Below, piece after piece: positions 1 through 7,670 of a stretch of DNA of 64,000 nt. How positions within the stretch are numbered: position 1 is the first letter of the stretch; every line of letters starts with the position of its first letter. The position numbers and the translations under genes are program-made. The notes below the pieces were generated by a model. That model ran no database searches, had not been told where the DNA came from, and worked only from the letters and a program-made list of their open reading frames with translations. Source of the stretch: Alphaproteobacteria bacterium (GTDB taxonomy: Bacteria; Pseudomonadota; Alphaproteobacteria; Bin95); contig JACKII010000002.1 of assembly GCA_020638555.1 (NCBI GenBank), positions 434,001 through 498,000 on the forward strand, in the 5' to 3' direction.

Positions 1-490
1 CGCGCGTATCCGGGGAGACCGCCTCCAGCGCCAGGGTCGCCGGCGGCGGCGGAAAGCGGTGCTGTGGCCGCCACTCCGGCGACGGGCCGGGCCGGGTGCC
101 GCTGGTGTCGGCGCCGTGCAGCAGCGCCCGCACCGTTCCGCCCAGCGCCATGTTCAGCGGCGCCACGGTCTCGAACGAGCGGCAGACCTGCCGCACCGTC
201 TCGACCGCCTCGCTCTCCACGCCCAGCAGCCGCAGGGCGGCGGGCGAGAGTGGCGGCAGCGGCCTCAGGTTGACCTCGGCCGCCAGCGCCCAGGCCCGCT
301 CCGGCAGCACGCCGCTCGCAAAGGCCGGGCGCACCGCATCCCACGCCCATTCGAGCACGCCCGGCAGCGTCGCCAGATGGCGTTGCAGCGACGAGACATA
401 GGGCACGCCGTAGAAATGGCGGATTTCCGCATAGATGTCCGCGATCCGTCCGGTCGCTGCGGCCTCCGGCAGTTCGGTGAACGCGCTCAA
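1..490 (-). CDS. DehI-family (halocarboxylic acid dehydrogenase-like) protein, 3' end outside window
   Basis: About 163 residues are visible and the frame is open to base 1. The proposed start is a TTG at 490-488 that overlaps the TGA of the upstream amidase (TTGA), as expected for translational coupling. The N-terminus (ELPEAAATGRIADIYAEIR, then VSSLQRHLATLPGVLEWAWD) has the pattern I associate with alphaproteobacterial DehI-family proteins, related to group I 2-haloacid dehalogenases. Many members are uncharacterised, so dehalogenase activity is not implied. It is the last visible gene of a minus-strand unit: esterase, amidase, this gene. The TTG start is inferred from the overlap; no ATG lies near it. 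Family assignment is from remembered pattern only. Confidence 0.6.
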   Translation of the reverse strand, partial: MSAFTELPEAAATGRIADIYAEIRHFYGVPYVSSLQRHLATLPGVLEWAWDAVRPAFASGVLPERAWALAAEVNLRPLPPLSPAALRLLGVESEAVETVRQVCRSFETVAPLNMALGGTVRALLHGADTSGTRPGPSPEWRPQHRFPPPPATLALEAVSPDTR

Positions 491-1947
491 ATCGGCGGTA
501 CCTCGCCGGCGCGCGGGTCGATGGGCAGGAGTTTCGCCAGGCCGGTAGCCTCCTCGAACACCGCGGCGAGCGCCAGCAGGCCGGCCTCGTCCTGGGGCGG
601 GCCGACCAGTTGCAGGCCGATGGGCCGGCCGAAATCGTCGAAGCCCGCCGGTACGCTGATCGCCGGGCAGGCGGTCATGGAAATGGCCGAGGTGGTCAGC
701 GAGCCCGCGATATAGTTCTCGATCTTCACGCCGTCGACGGTGTCGACATAGCGCAGATCCACGTCGAAGGGCGGCACATTCACCACCGGGCAGGCGAGGA
801 AATCATAGGTCTCGAAGAAGTCCACGACGCGGCCGTAGAACGCCGCCCGCTCGCGCTCGGCCCAGCCGATCTGCTCCGGGCTTTGCGCCAGGCCTTTCTC
901 GGTGTTCCAGAGAATGTCGGGCTTGAGCTGGTCGCGGTGGTGCGCCATTTCCTTGTGCCGGTTGGTGACGAAAATCTGGGCGCGCAGGATCTGAAACGCC
1001 TCGGCAATGCCGCCGAGGGCGGGGAAGGCTTCCTCGACCGCACAGCCCAGATCGGCCAGGCCGAGCGTGGCCTTCTCCGTCACCTGCCGCACCGCGCGGG
1101 CGACCGGGACGGTGCCGCCATAGTCGAGGGTGAAGCCGATGCGCTTGCCGGCCAAGCCGGTGCGCCCGCGGGCCAGCGCGGCCATGGTGGAGGCGAAAAA
1201 GCTCTCCGCCGGCGGGTGGAGGGTGAGCGGATCATACGGGTCGCGGCCGGAAATGGCGTCCAGGAACAGCGCCAGGTCCGGCACGTCGCGCGCCATCGGC
1301 CCCTCGACCGACGAGGGCGAGAACAGGTTGCCGGCCGTGCCGCGCGTCACCCGACCCGGCGAGGGCCGGAGCCCCACGACCGAGCAGAAGCTGCCGGGCT
1401 TGCGCAGGCTGCCGCCGTGGTCGGAGCCGTGGGCGAGCCAGACCTCCCCCGTCGCCAGCGCCACCGCCGCGCCGCCCGACGAGCCGCCGCAGGTCAGCGC
1501 CGTGTTCCAGGGGTTGCGGGTCTTGCCGAACACCTCGTTGAAGGTGGAGCCGCCGGCGCCGAATTCCGGCGTGTTCGACTTGGCCAGCACCAGCCCGCCA
1601 TTCGCCTCCAGCCGTTGCACCATGCGGTGCGAGCGCTCCGGCACATGGTCCTTGTAGATCGGCGAGGCGTAGGTGGTGCGCACGCCTTCCACGTCCATCA
1701 GGTCCTTGATCGCCACCGGCAGTCCGCCGAGCCAGCCGCGGGCGTTCGGGGGCCGCGCCGGCAGGCGCCGGGCGCGTTCCCGCGCCCGGTCGGGGCAGAG
1801 GGTCGGCAGCGCGTTGACCTGGGGCTCGACCTGTTCGATGCGGGCGAGCGCCGCGTCGATCAACTCCAGCGGCGAGACCTCGCCCACCTCCAGCAACTGG
1901 ACGACCTCGCGCGCGGGCATGCGCGTCAGCGACAGGTCCGCGCTCAT
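487..1947 (-). CDS. Amidase (amidase signature family)
   Basis: 486 residues, normal for the family, which hydrolyses carboxamides to acid plus ammonia in the cytoplasm. The Ser-cisSer-Lys triad is visible: Lys81 in AIKDLMD, cis-Ser156 in GGSSGG, and nucleophile Ser180 in GSDHGGSLRKPG; the 24-residue spacing between the serines is the family spacing. The His in GSDHGGS replaces the commoner Thr. The start is the ATG at 1947-1945, which overlaps the stop of the upstream esterase (ATGA). An upstream in-frame ATG at 2055 was rejected because it lies inside the esterase gene. The neighbours, an esterase and a DehI-like protein, suggest a small catabolic operon; the substrate cannot be told from sequence. 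Confidence 0.92.
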   Translation of the reverse strand: MSADLSLTRMPAREVVQLLEVGEVSPLELIDAALARIEQVEPQVNALPTLCPDRARERARRLPARPPNARGWLGGLPVAIKDLMDVEGVRTTYASPIYKDHVPERSHRMVQRLEANGGLVLAKSNTPEFGAGGSTFNEVFGKTRNPWNTALTCGGSSGGAAVALATGEVWLAHGSDHGGSLRKPGSFCSVVGLRPSPGRVTRGTAGNLFSPSSVEGPMARDVPDLALFLDAISGRDPYDPLTLHPPAESFFASTMAALARGRTGLAGKRIGFTLDYGGTVPVARAVRQVTEKATLGLADLGCAVEEAFPALGGIAEAFQILRAQIFVTNRHKEMAHHRDQLKPDILWNTEKGLAQSPEQIGWAERERAAFYGRVVDFFETYDFLACPVVNVPPFDVDLRYVDTVDGVKIENYIAGSLTTSAISMTACPAISVPAGFDDFGRPIGLQLVGPPQDEAGLLALAAVFEEATGLAKLLPIDPRAGEVPPI

Positions 1948-2885
1948 GAGCCGAGCCGCTGGCGCAGGAAGCCGGTGAGCGCGGCAAACTCGGCCCGCGC
2001 CGCCGGCCCGCCGTCGCGCAAACGCAGGAAGCCGTGGATGAAGCGCGCGGCGCAACGGTAGGTGACCGGCACGCCGGCCGCCTTCAGCCGCCGGGCATAG
2101 TCGAAGCCGTCATTGTAGAGCGGGTCGTATTCCGCCGTGACGACGAAGGTGGGCGGCAGGCGCGACAGGTCCGTGGCGCAGGCCGGCGTGGCATACGGAT
2201 CGTTCGAGCGCACGCCCTCGCCCAGATACCAGTCCCAGTACTGTTTCATCGACGCGGTGGTGAGGCCGGGCGGATCGGCATTGTAGGCGAAGGACGGCGC
2301 CGACAGGTCGTCGGTCAGGCAGGGATAGACCAGCACCTGCGCCGCGATCGCCGGCCCGGCCCGGTCGCGCGCGGCGAGGCAGACCGCCGCCGTCAGGCAG
2401 CCGCCGGCGCTGTCGCCCGCCACGGCGATGCGGCTGGCATCGATGCCGAGATCGGCGGCATGGGCGGCGATATGGGCGACGACGCCATAGCAGTCGTCGA
2501 ACGGGTCCGGGTGCTTGTGCTCGGGCGCCAGCCGGTAGTCGACACTGACGCAGACCGCCCGCGCGTCCACGGCCAGGCCCCAGCCGGTGCTGTCGCTGGT
2601 CTCGGGCGAGCCCTTCATGAAGCCGCCGCCATGGATGTAGACCACGCAGGGCGCCCGTTTGCCCAGGCCCTTGGGCCGGTAGATGCGCACCGGCACCGGC
2701 TGGCCGTCGAGCCGGGGCATGGTGCTGTCCTGCACTTCCAGCCCGTCCGGCCGGGGCGGCTTGACGGCCGCGGCGGCGGCATCGAACACCGCGCGCATGT
2801 CTTCGAGCGTCGTGGCGGGCTTCTGCGCCGCGCGGGCGTCGATCAGCGGTTGCATTTCCGGGTGGGTGTCATAGCGGCCGGGCAT
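1944..2885 (-). CDS. Alpha/beta hydrolase, HSL-type (family IV) esterase
   Basis: 313 residues. It shows the HGGGF oxyanion motif at 85-89, the nucleophile elbow GDSAGG (Ser159), the acid Asp254 in EYDPLYNDG and the catalytic His284 in FIHGF, so the hormone-sensitive-lipase-type catalytic machinery is complete. No signal peptide is seen, so it is probably cytoplasmic and acts on short-chain esters. It is the first gene of the unit continuing into the amidase with a 4-base ATGA overlap. A weak GGAG lies about 11 bases before the ATG. Immediately upstream is a family 1 repeat (3011-3110). Confidence 0.92.
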   Translation of the reverse strand: MPGRYDTHPEMQPLIDARAAQKPATTLEDMRAVFDAAAAAVKPPRPDGLEVQDSTMPRLDGQPVPVRIYRPKGLGKRAPCVVYIHGGGFMKGSPETSDSTGWGLAVDARAVCVSVDYRLAPEHKHPDPFDDCYGVVAHIAAHAADLGIDASRIAVAGDSAGGCLTAAVCLAARDRAGPAIAAQVLVYPCLTDDLSAPSFAYNADPPGLTTASMKQYWDWYLGEGVRSNDPYATPACATDLSRLPPTFVVTAEYDPLYNDGFDYARRLKAAGVPVTYRCAARFIHGFLRLRDGGPAARAEFAALTGFLRQRLGS

Positions 2886-3010
2886 GCGGGCGGCACTCCA
2901 GAGAGGGAGGTGAAGGGATGTGCCCTCAGCCTAACCCGACCCTCCGCCGCTTGACCAGAACCCTTGCGCGGTGGTGGGCGCCGCGATGCACCCCGGAGCC
3001 TGCGGAGCGG

Positions 3011-3110
3011 GCGTCCGGTGTCGGTCGCGGCGTGCGCACACGGGCGGCGACGGTGTTCGAAGGATGATGCCGATCCCGGATCGGCGCTCCGCACCGTCCG
3101 GGACACACCG
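3011..3110. repeat. Family 1 interspersed repeat, partial copy
   Basis: This lies between the esterase start and the stop of the CoA-ester lyase. The right half matches the family 1 core (ggtgttcgaaggatga, then cggatcggcgctccgcaccg) seen at 12.7, 15.3-15.5 and 53.8 kb. The left half (3011-3050) is degenerate. The unit has inverted-repeat character. No coding sequence is supported in 2886-3149. Confidence 0.75.
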
Positions 3111-3149
3111 AATGCTGATCGCGGGAGCGGGGGAGGTGGGCGCCGGCCG

Positions 3150-4208
3150 TTACGCCGCCAGCCCGTAGGCCTCGGCCAGCGACGGGTCGCGGGCGGCGAC
3201 CTGGCGGGCCAGATCGACAATGACCTTGGCCTGTTTCCAGGTGGCATCGTCCTGCATCTTGCCGTCGATCATCACCGCGCCGGAGCCGTCGGGCATCGCC
3301 TCCAGAATGCGGAGCGCCAGTTGCACCTCGTCGGCGGGCGGGCTGAACACGCGCTTGGCGATTTCGATCTGCGACGGGTGCAGGCTCCACGCGCCGGCGC
3401 AGCCCATGAGGAAGGCGTTGCGGAACTGGGCCTCGCACGCGGCCGGGTCGGAGAAGTCGCCGAACGGGCCGTAAAACGCCTTCAGCCCGTGCGCCATGCA
3501 GGCGTCCACCATCTTGGCGAGCGTGTAGTGCCACAGATCCTGCTGGTAGAAGGCGCGGGCCGCCTCGGGCGCGGCCGCATCGGGATCGGCCAGCACGCCA
3601 TAGGCGGGGTGGCCGCCGCCGACGCGGGTGGTCTTCATGCCACGGCTGGCGGCCAGGTCGGCCGGGCCGAGGCTCATGCCCTGCATGCGCGGGCTGGCCG
3701 CCGCGATGGCCTCCACATTGTTGACGCCCTGGGCCGTCTCCAGGATGGCGTGGATCAGGATCGGCGTCTGCACGCCGTGCTTGGCCTCCAACTGGGCCAG
3801 GAGCTGGTCCAGATAATGGATGTCCCACGGCCCCTCGACCTTGGGCAGCATGACCACGTCCAGCTTGTCGCCGATGGCGGCCACCAGTTCGGTGACGTCA
3901 TCCAGCATCCAGGGGCTGTCGAGCGCGTTGACCCGGGTCCAGAGGCCGGTCTGGCCGAACTCGTTGGCCTGTCCGACCTCGATCAGGCCGGCCCGGGCGG
4001 CTTCCTTGGCATCGGCCGGGATGGCGTCTTCCAGATTGCCCAGCAGCACGTCCACGTTGGCGATCATGCCCGGCACCCGGTCGCGCATCTTTGCGACATG
4101 GGGCGGGAAGAAGTGGATCATGCGCTCGATCGCCACCGGCATCTCACGCGGGGGCTGCGGCGCACCGATGGCCAGCGGCTTGTAAAAGGCTTTGGCAGGC
4201 TTTTGCAT
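3150..4208 (-). CDS. CoA-ester lyase (HpcH/HpaI-citrate lyase beta family), probable beta-methylmalyl-CoA/malyl-CoA lyase
   Basis: 352 residues, TIM-barrel CoA-ester lyase type. Residues 44-75 (RVPGMIANVDVLLGNLEDAI) carry the LEDA motif of the family (Glu60, Asp61) and LIHAILETAQGVNNVEAIAA is the conserved metal-site region. Family members cleave or form beta-methylmalyl-CoA (glyoxylate plus propionyl-CoA) or malyl-CoA. The gene lies 46 bases downstream of a mesaconyl-CoA hydratase on the same strand, the pairing expected for the ethylmalonyl-CoA pathway. At 352 residues it is longer than classical Mcl1 (about 320), so it may be a paralogous CoA-ester lyase with a related substrate. Confidence 0.8.
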   Translation of the reverse strand: MQKPAKAFYKPLAIGAPQPPREMPVAIERMIHFFPPHVAKMRDRVPGMIANVDVLLGNLEDAIPADAKEAARAGLIEVGQANEFGQTGLWTRVNALDSPWMLDDVTELVAAIGDKLDVVMLPKVEGPWDIHYLDQLLAQLEAKHGVQTPILIHAILETAQGVNNVEAIAAASPRMQGMSLGPADLAASRGMKTTRVGGGHPAYGVLADPDAAAPEAARAFYQQDLWHYTLAKMVDACMAHGLKAFYGPFGDFSDPAACEAQFRNAFLMGCAGAWSLHPSQIEIAKRVFSPPADEVQLALRILEAMPDGSGAVMIDGKMQDDATWKQAKVIVDLARQVAARDPSLAEAYGLAA

Positions 4209-4254
4209 GGAACTCGGGTCTTTTCGGGGGGTGGGTATGGGCGGCAGGGCCGGA

Positions 4255-5322
4255 TCAGGCGACGCGGCGCGGCATCAACGCCCAGTAGTCCAGGTCCAGC
4301 AGCACATTCGGTTGGTAGCGCCCGTCCTCGCCTTTGAGCGAGAAGGCATCGCCCGCCGGCATGTCCTTCAGCGCGACCAGACGCAGGCGCAGGGCGCCGA
4401 CGCCGGGGGCGGCGGTCTCGGCCTTGTCCAGCACCTCGCTCCACGCATAGACGGTATCGCCGGCAAACGCGGGGTTGGTGTGGCTGCCGGCGTTGATCCC
4501 GACAATCCGGCAGGCATTGGCCAGGCCGTTGAAGCTGAGGGCGCGAGCCATGCTGATGATGTGGCCGCCATAGACCAGGCGCCGGCCGAAGCGGCTATAG
4601 CTCTGGGCGACGCGGTCGAAATGCACCTTGGCCGTGTTCTGATAGAGGCGGGTCGCCATCATGTGCTCCGCCTCCTCAATGGTCATGCCGTCGACATGGT
4701 CGATGCGCTCGCCGACGGCATAGTCCTCCCAAAGCGCGGGCGACCCGGCAAGGTTGGTGTCGTAGGCGGTCGCGTCGAACGGCGGGGCAATCGGCAGGTC
4801 GGCCGGCGCGACGGCCGGCAGGAGGTCCGGCGTCTGGGCCGGGGGCGCGGCTGCCGCGGCGTCGAACTTGTGCACCATCACCCAGCGCTTGAAGGCCAGG
4901 ACCGGCGCGCCGTGCTGGTTCCGGCCTTCGGTCTGCACATAGACGACGCCGGTCTTGCGGTTCGAGTTCTCGCGCAGGCCGATCACCGTCGAGCGGGCCG
5001 ACAGGGTATCGCCGGGAAACACCGGGGCCAGGAAGCGGCAATCCGCATAGCCGAGATTCGCCACCGCGTTCAGCGACACGTCCGGCACCGACTTGCCGAA
5101 GACGACGTGAAACACCAGCAGATCGTCCAGCGGCGCCTGGGGGTAGCCGACCGCCTGGGCAAAGGAATCGGCGGACTGCAACGCGAACCGGCTGCCGTAC
5201 AGGGCGGTATAGAGCGCCTGGTCGCCATCGGTTATGGTGCGAGGCGTGGCGTGCTCCAGCAGGGCGCCGATGCGAAAGTCTTCAAAAAACTGCCCGATCG
5301 ATGATTTCGGGTGTGAAACCAT
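4255..5322 (-). CDS. mch: Mesaconyl-CoA hydratase (beta-methylmalyl-CoA dehydratase), double MaoC-like
   Basis: 355 residues, the usual size (about 345). Two tandem hot-dog modules are visible: the N-terminal half (TPRTITDGDQALYTALYGSR) and a C-terminal half beginning near DYAVGERIDHVDGMTIEEAE. The enzyme interconverts mesaconyl-CoA and beta-methylmalyl-CoA, one step before cleavage by the CoA-ester lyase encoded just downstream. The start is supported by a good ribosome site (GGAGG, 8 bases before the ATG). It is divergent from a cytochrome P450 with 125 bases between. A short inverted repeat at 5341-5352 (gaacg-ga-cgttc) lies just upstream and could be an operator, but that is only a guess. 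Confidence 0.85.
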   Translation of the reverse strand: MVSHPKSSIGQFFEDFRIGALLEHATPRTITDGDQALYTALYGSRFALQSADSFAQAVGYPQAPLDDLLVFHVVFGKSVPDVSLNAVANLGYADCRFLAPVFPGDTLSARSTVIGLRENSNRKTGVVYVQTEGRNQHGAPVLAFKRWVMVHKFDAAAAAPPAQTPDLLPAVAPADLPIAPPFDATAYDTNLAGSPALWEDYAVGERIDHVDGMTIEEAEHMMATRLYQNTAKVHFDRVAQSYSRFGRRLVYGGHIISMARALSFNGLANACRIVGINAGSHTNPAFAGDTVYAWSEVLDKAETAAPGVGALRLRLVALKDMPAGDAFSLKGEDGRYQPNVLLDLDYWALMPRRVA

Positions 5323-5447
5323 GAATGGTCCTCCGATAACGAACGGACGTTCCTCGATTTTGCTGATGTTGCGCGCATACGAACATAAATCTCAGCATCG
5401 GCCCAGTTGGCGCATCGCCGCGCTTGGCGTCCAAGGGAATGCAGACG

Positions 5448-6683
5448 ATGGTACCGAAAATGCCCTCCGATCCGGCGCTGGCCGAAGGGTTCGAGCTGGC
5501 CGGCGCGCCGGCGTCCTTCCTGGCCGACCCCTATCCCACCTATCGCTCGCTGCGGGACCACGCGCCGGTCAAGCGCCTGGCCGACGGGTCGCTGTTCCTG
5601 ACCCGCTATGCGGATTGCCAGGCCGTGTACAAGGATCCGGCGCGGTTTCTTTCCGACAAGCGCGACGCCTTCCGGCCGGTGTTCGGTGACGGCTCGCCCC
5701 TGTTCGAGCATCACACCACCAGCCTGGTGTTCAACGACCCGCCCTTGCACACGCGGGTGCGGCGCCTGCTGGCGCCCGCCTTCACGCCGCGGGCGCTGGA
5801 GGCGTTGCGCCCGCGGGTCGCGGCCTTTGTCGACCGCCTGCTGGACGAGGCCGAGGCCAAGGGAGAGTTCGACCTGATCGGCGACCTGGCAAGCGCCCTG
5901 CCGGTGCAACTGATCGGCGACATGCTGGGCGTGCCGGCCGACGAGCGCGACCCGCTGCGCGCCTGGTCGCTGGCGATCCTGGGCGCGCTGGAGCCGCGGC
6001 CCTCAGCGGAGGTGCTGGCGGTCGGCAACCGGGCGGTGGAGGATTTCAAACGCTATCTGCGCGACCTGATCCGCCGCCGCAAGGCCGGCGCCCTGCCAGC
6101 GGTCGAAGGCGAGATTCTCTCCAAGCTGATGGCGGAAACCCGGGACGGCGACCGCCTCAGCGAGTGGGAATTGCTGCACAACTGCATTTTCCTGCTGAAC
6201 GCCGGCCACGAGACCACCACCAATCTGATCGGCAATGGCGTCGAGGCGCTGTTCCGCCACCCGGCGGAGTTCCGGCGGCTCTGCGACGACCCCGGCCTGA
6301 TCGCCGGCGCGGTCGAGGAATTGCTGCGGTTCGAGAGTTCCAACCAGCTGGGCAACCGTCAGGCGGCGACCGATTGTGCCATCGGCGGCGAGACCGTGGC
6401 CGCCGGCACCTATATTCATGTCTGCATCGGCGCGGCGAACCGCGATCCGGCGGAGTTTCCGGACCCGGAACGGCTCGACCTCGGCCGGACGCCGAACCGT
6501 CATCTGGCCTTCGCCACCGGCATCCATGTCTGCGCCGGCGCCGCGCTGGCGCGGATGGAGGGGCAGGTGGCCATCGGCAAGCTGGTGGCCCGCTTCCCCG
6601 GGCTGGAGCCCGCCGGCCAGCCCGTGCGCGGCGGACGCGCCCGCTTTCGCGGTTTCCTGGAACTGCCGGTCCGGGCCGGATGA
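5448..6683 (+). CDS. Cytochrome P450 (bacterial class I type)
   Basis: 411 residues from the ATG at 5448, chosen because AAGGGA (5433-5438) sits 9 bases upstream; an ATG at 5439 and a TTG at 5424 are also in frame. Diagnostic motifs are present: the I-helix LLNAGHETTTN (about 252-257), the K-helix ELLR (Glu291, Arg294), and the haem loop FATGIHVCAGAALAR with proximal Cys362. The loop has FATG where many members have FGxG. It is a soluble monooxygenase that would need ferredoxin and a reductase, neither of which is adjacent. It is divergent from the mesaconyl-CoA hydratase gene. Substrate unknown. Confidence 0.95.
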   Translation: MVPKMPSDPALAEGFELAGAPASFLADPYPTYRSLRDHAPVKRLADGSLFLTRYADCQAVYKDPARFLSDKRDAFRPVFGDGSPLFEHHTTSLVFNDPPLHTRVRRLLAPAFTPRALEALRPRVAAFVDRLLDEAEAKGEFDLIGDLASALPVQLIGDMLGVPADERDPLRAWSLAILGALEPRPSAEVLAVGNRAVEDFKRYLRDLIRRRKAGALPAVEGEILSKLMAETRDGDRLSEWELLHNCIFLLNAGHETTTNLIGNGVEALFRHPAEFRRLCDDPGLIAGAVEELLRFESSNQLGNRQAATDCAIGGETVAAGTYIHVCIGAANRDPAEFPDPERLDLGRTPNRHLAFATGIHVCAGAALARMEGQVAIGKLVARFPGLEPAGQPVRGGRARFRGFLELPVRAG

Positions 6684-6824
6684 TGGCCGACCGCTGCCGG
6701 CAAGGGTGGCGCGAGCGATTCCATATCACAGGAATAAAATTCATGGTTGCGCACAACATACAATAGCAGGATTGTAATGCATGTAACCTGGTAATGGGAA
6801 ATCATCTCATAAAGGGACTGAGCA

Positions 6825-7616
6825 GTGAAACGTATCGGAGGATTGATGCTGGCCGGCCTGCTGGTAACGATGCAGCCGGCATCCGCGGGTTTGATTGGTT
6901 ATTATACGTTCGAAGCCAGCGACGGCACGGACAGCAGTGGCAGCGGCAATCATGGCACCGTCGGATCGGCGGTCGGCTTTACCGCCGCGGGACTGGGTGT
7001 CGATGGCGGCGTAGCCGGCAGTTTCAGCGATGCGACCGGCACGACCAACATGATCGGCCTGCCCATCGACATTCGTGCAGAGACCCATCCGACGCTCACC
7101 ATGGGCGCGTTCGTGACCAAGACACCGGGAACCAGCACCAAGGCGAAATTCCTGAGCCACGACAATGGCGGCTTCGACCGCACCCTGGGCACCGACTTCC
7201 GCGGCGGCAGTGCGGCCGGCGCCTATGCGGCCTTCACCGGAGTGGGCGTGTTCAACTCCGGGATCGTGCCCGCCATGACCGGGTATGATTTCGTCGCCGT
7301 GCGCTATAACGCAGCCGGCACCATGACGCTGACCGTCAACGGCGTCCATACCAGCACCGTCGACAACACCGACTTCAATGTCGGGTTTTCCCAGCTCTTC
7401 ATCGGCGGCAATCCCGGCTTCAACGAGGACTGGGTCGGCCTGATCGACAATGTCTTCGTCTATGACGAGTTGCTGAGCGACGCGGAACTGGCGGCCATCC
7501 AGCAGGCCCGTGGCGTGCCGGGCTTCAGCAGCGGCCAGGCGCCGGAGCCGGTTTCTCTCGCCTTGATCGGCGGCGGGCTCATGGCCATGACCCGACTGGC
7601 GCGGCGGCGACGCTAA
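6825..7616 (+). CDS. Secreted LamG/concanavalin A-like protein with PEP-CTERM sorting signal
   Basis: 263 residues. The start is a GTG preceded by AAAGGGA (6811-6817). Residues 1-21 form a signal peptide (MKRIGGLMLAGLLVTMQPASA). The body begins with GLIGYYTFEASDGTDSSGSGNHGT, the typical opening of LamG/laminin-G-like jelly-roll domains, and ends with the LIDNVFVYDELLSDAELAAI pattern of such domains. The last 25 residues (APEPVSLALIGGG then a hydrophobic stretch and RLARRRR) are a classic PEP-CTERM signal, recognised and processed by an exosortase at the inner membrane. The exosortase is not in this window. The preceding 140 bases are relatively AT-rich and hold a 6-base inverted repeat (6759-6764/6771-6776). 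Confidence 0.85.
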   Translation: MKRIGGLMLAGLLVTMQPASAGLIGYYTFEASDGTDSSGSGNHGTVGSAVGFTAAGLGVDGGVAGSFSDATGTTNMIGLPIDIRAETHPTLTMGAFVTKTPGTSTKAKFLSHDNGGFDRTLGTDFRGGSAAGAYAAFTGVGVFNSGIVPAMTGYDFVAVRYNAAGTMTLTVNGVHTSTVDNTDFNVGFSQLFIGGNPGFNEDWVGLIDNVFVYDELLSDAELAAIQQARGVPGFSSGQAPEPVSLALIGGGLMAMTRLARRRR

Positions 7617-7634
7617 GTCCCTTTCGCGCTTCTC

Positions 7635-7670
7635 GAATCGGAGCATAGTCGCAGGATTATGCTTCGATTC
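7635..7670 (+). promoter_or_regulatory. Hairpin enclosing the ribosome site and start codon of the yhaO-like gene
   Basis: The arm 7635-7647 (gaatcggagcata) pairs with 7658-7670 (tatgcttcgattc): 13 pairs with one G-T wobble and a 10-base loop (7648-7657). The loop contains GCAGGA, the likely Shine-Dalgarno, and the ATG (7659-7661) lies in the 3' arm. The element follows the PEP-CTERM gene stop by 18 bases, so it could instead be a 3'-end structure. The pairing is visible in the sequence; the regulatory role is inference. Confidence 0.55.

Noticed and set aside
6684..6824. RpoN (-24/-12) promoter upstream of the PEP-CTERM gene, as known for some PEP-CTERM genes
   Set aside because: A TGGC block is present near 6707 but there is no GC at the correct -12 distance.
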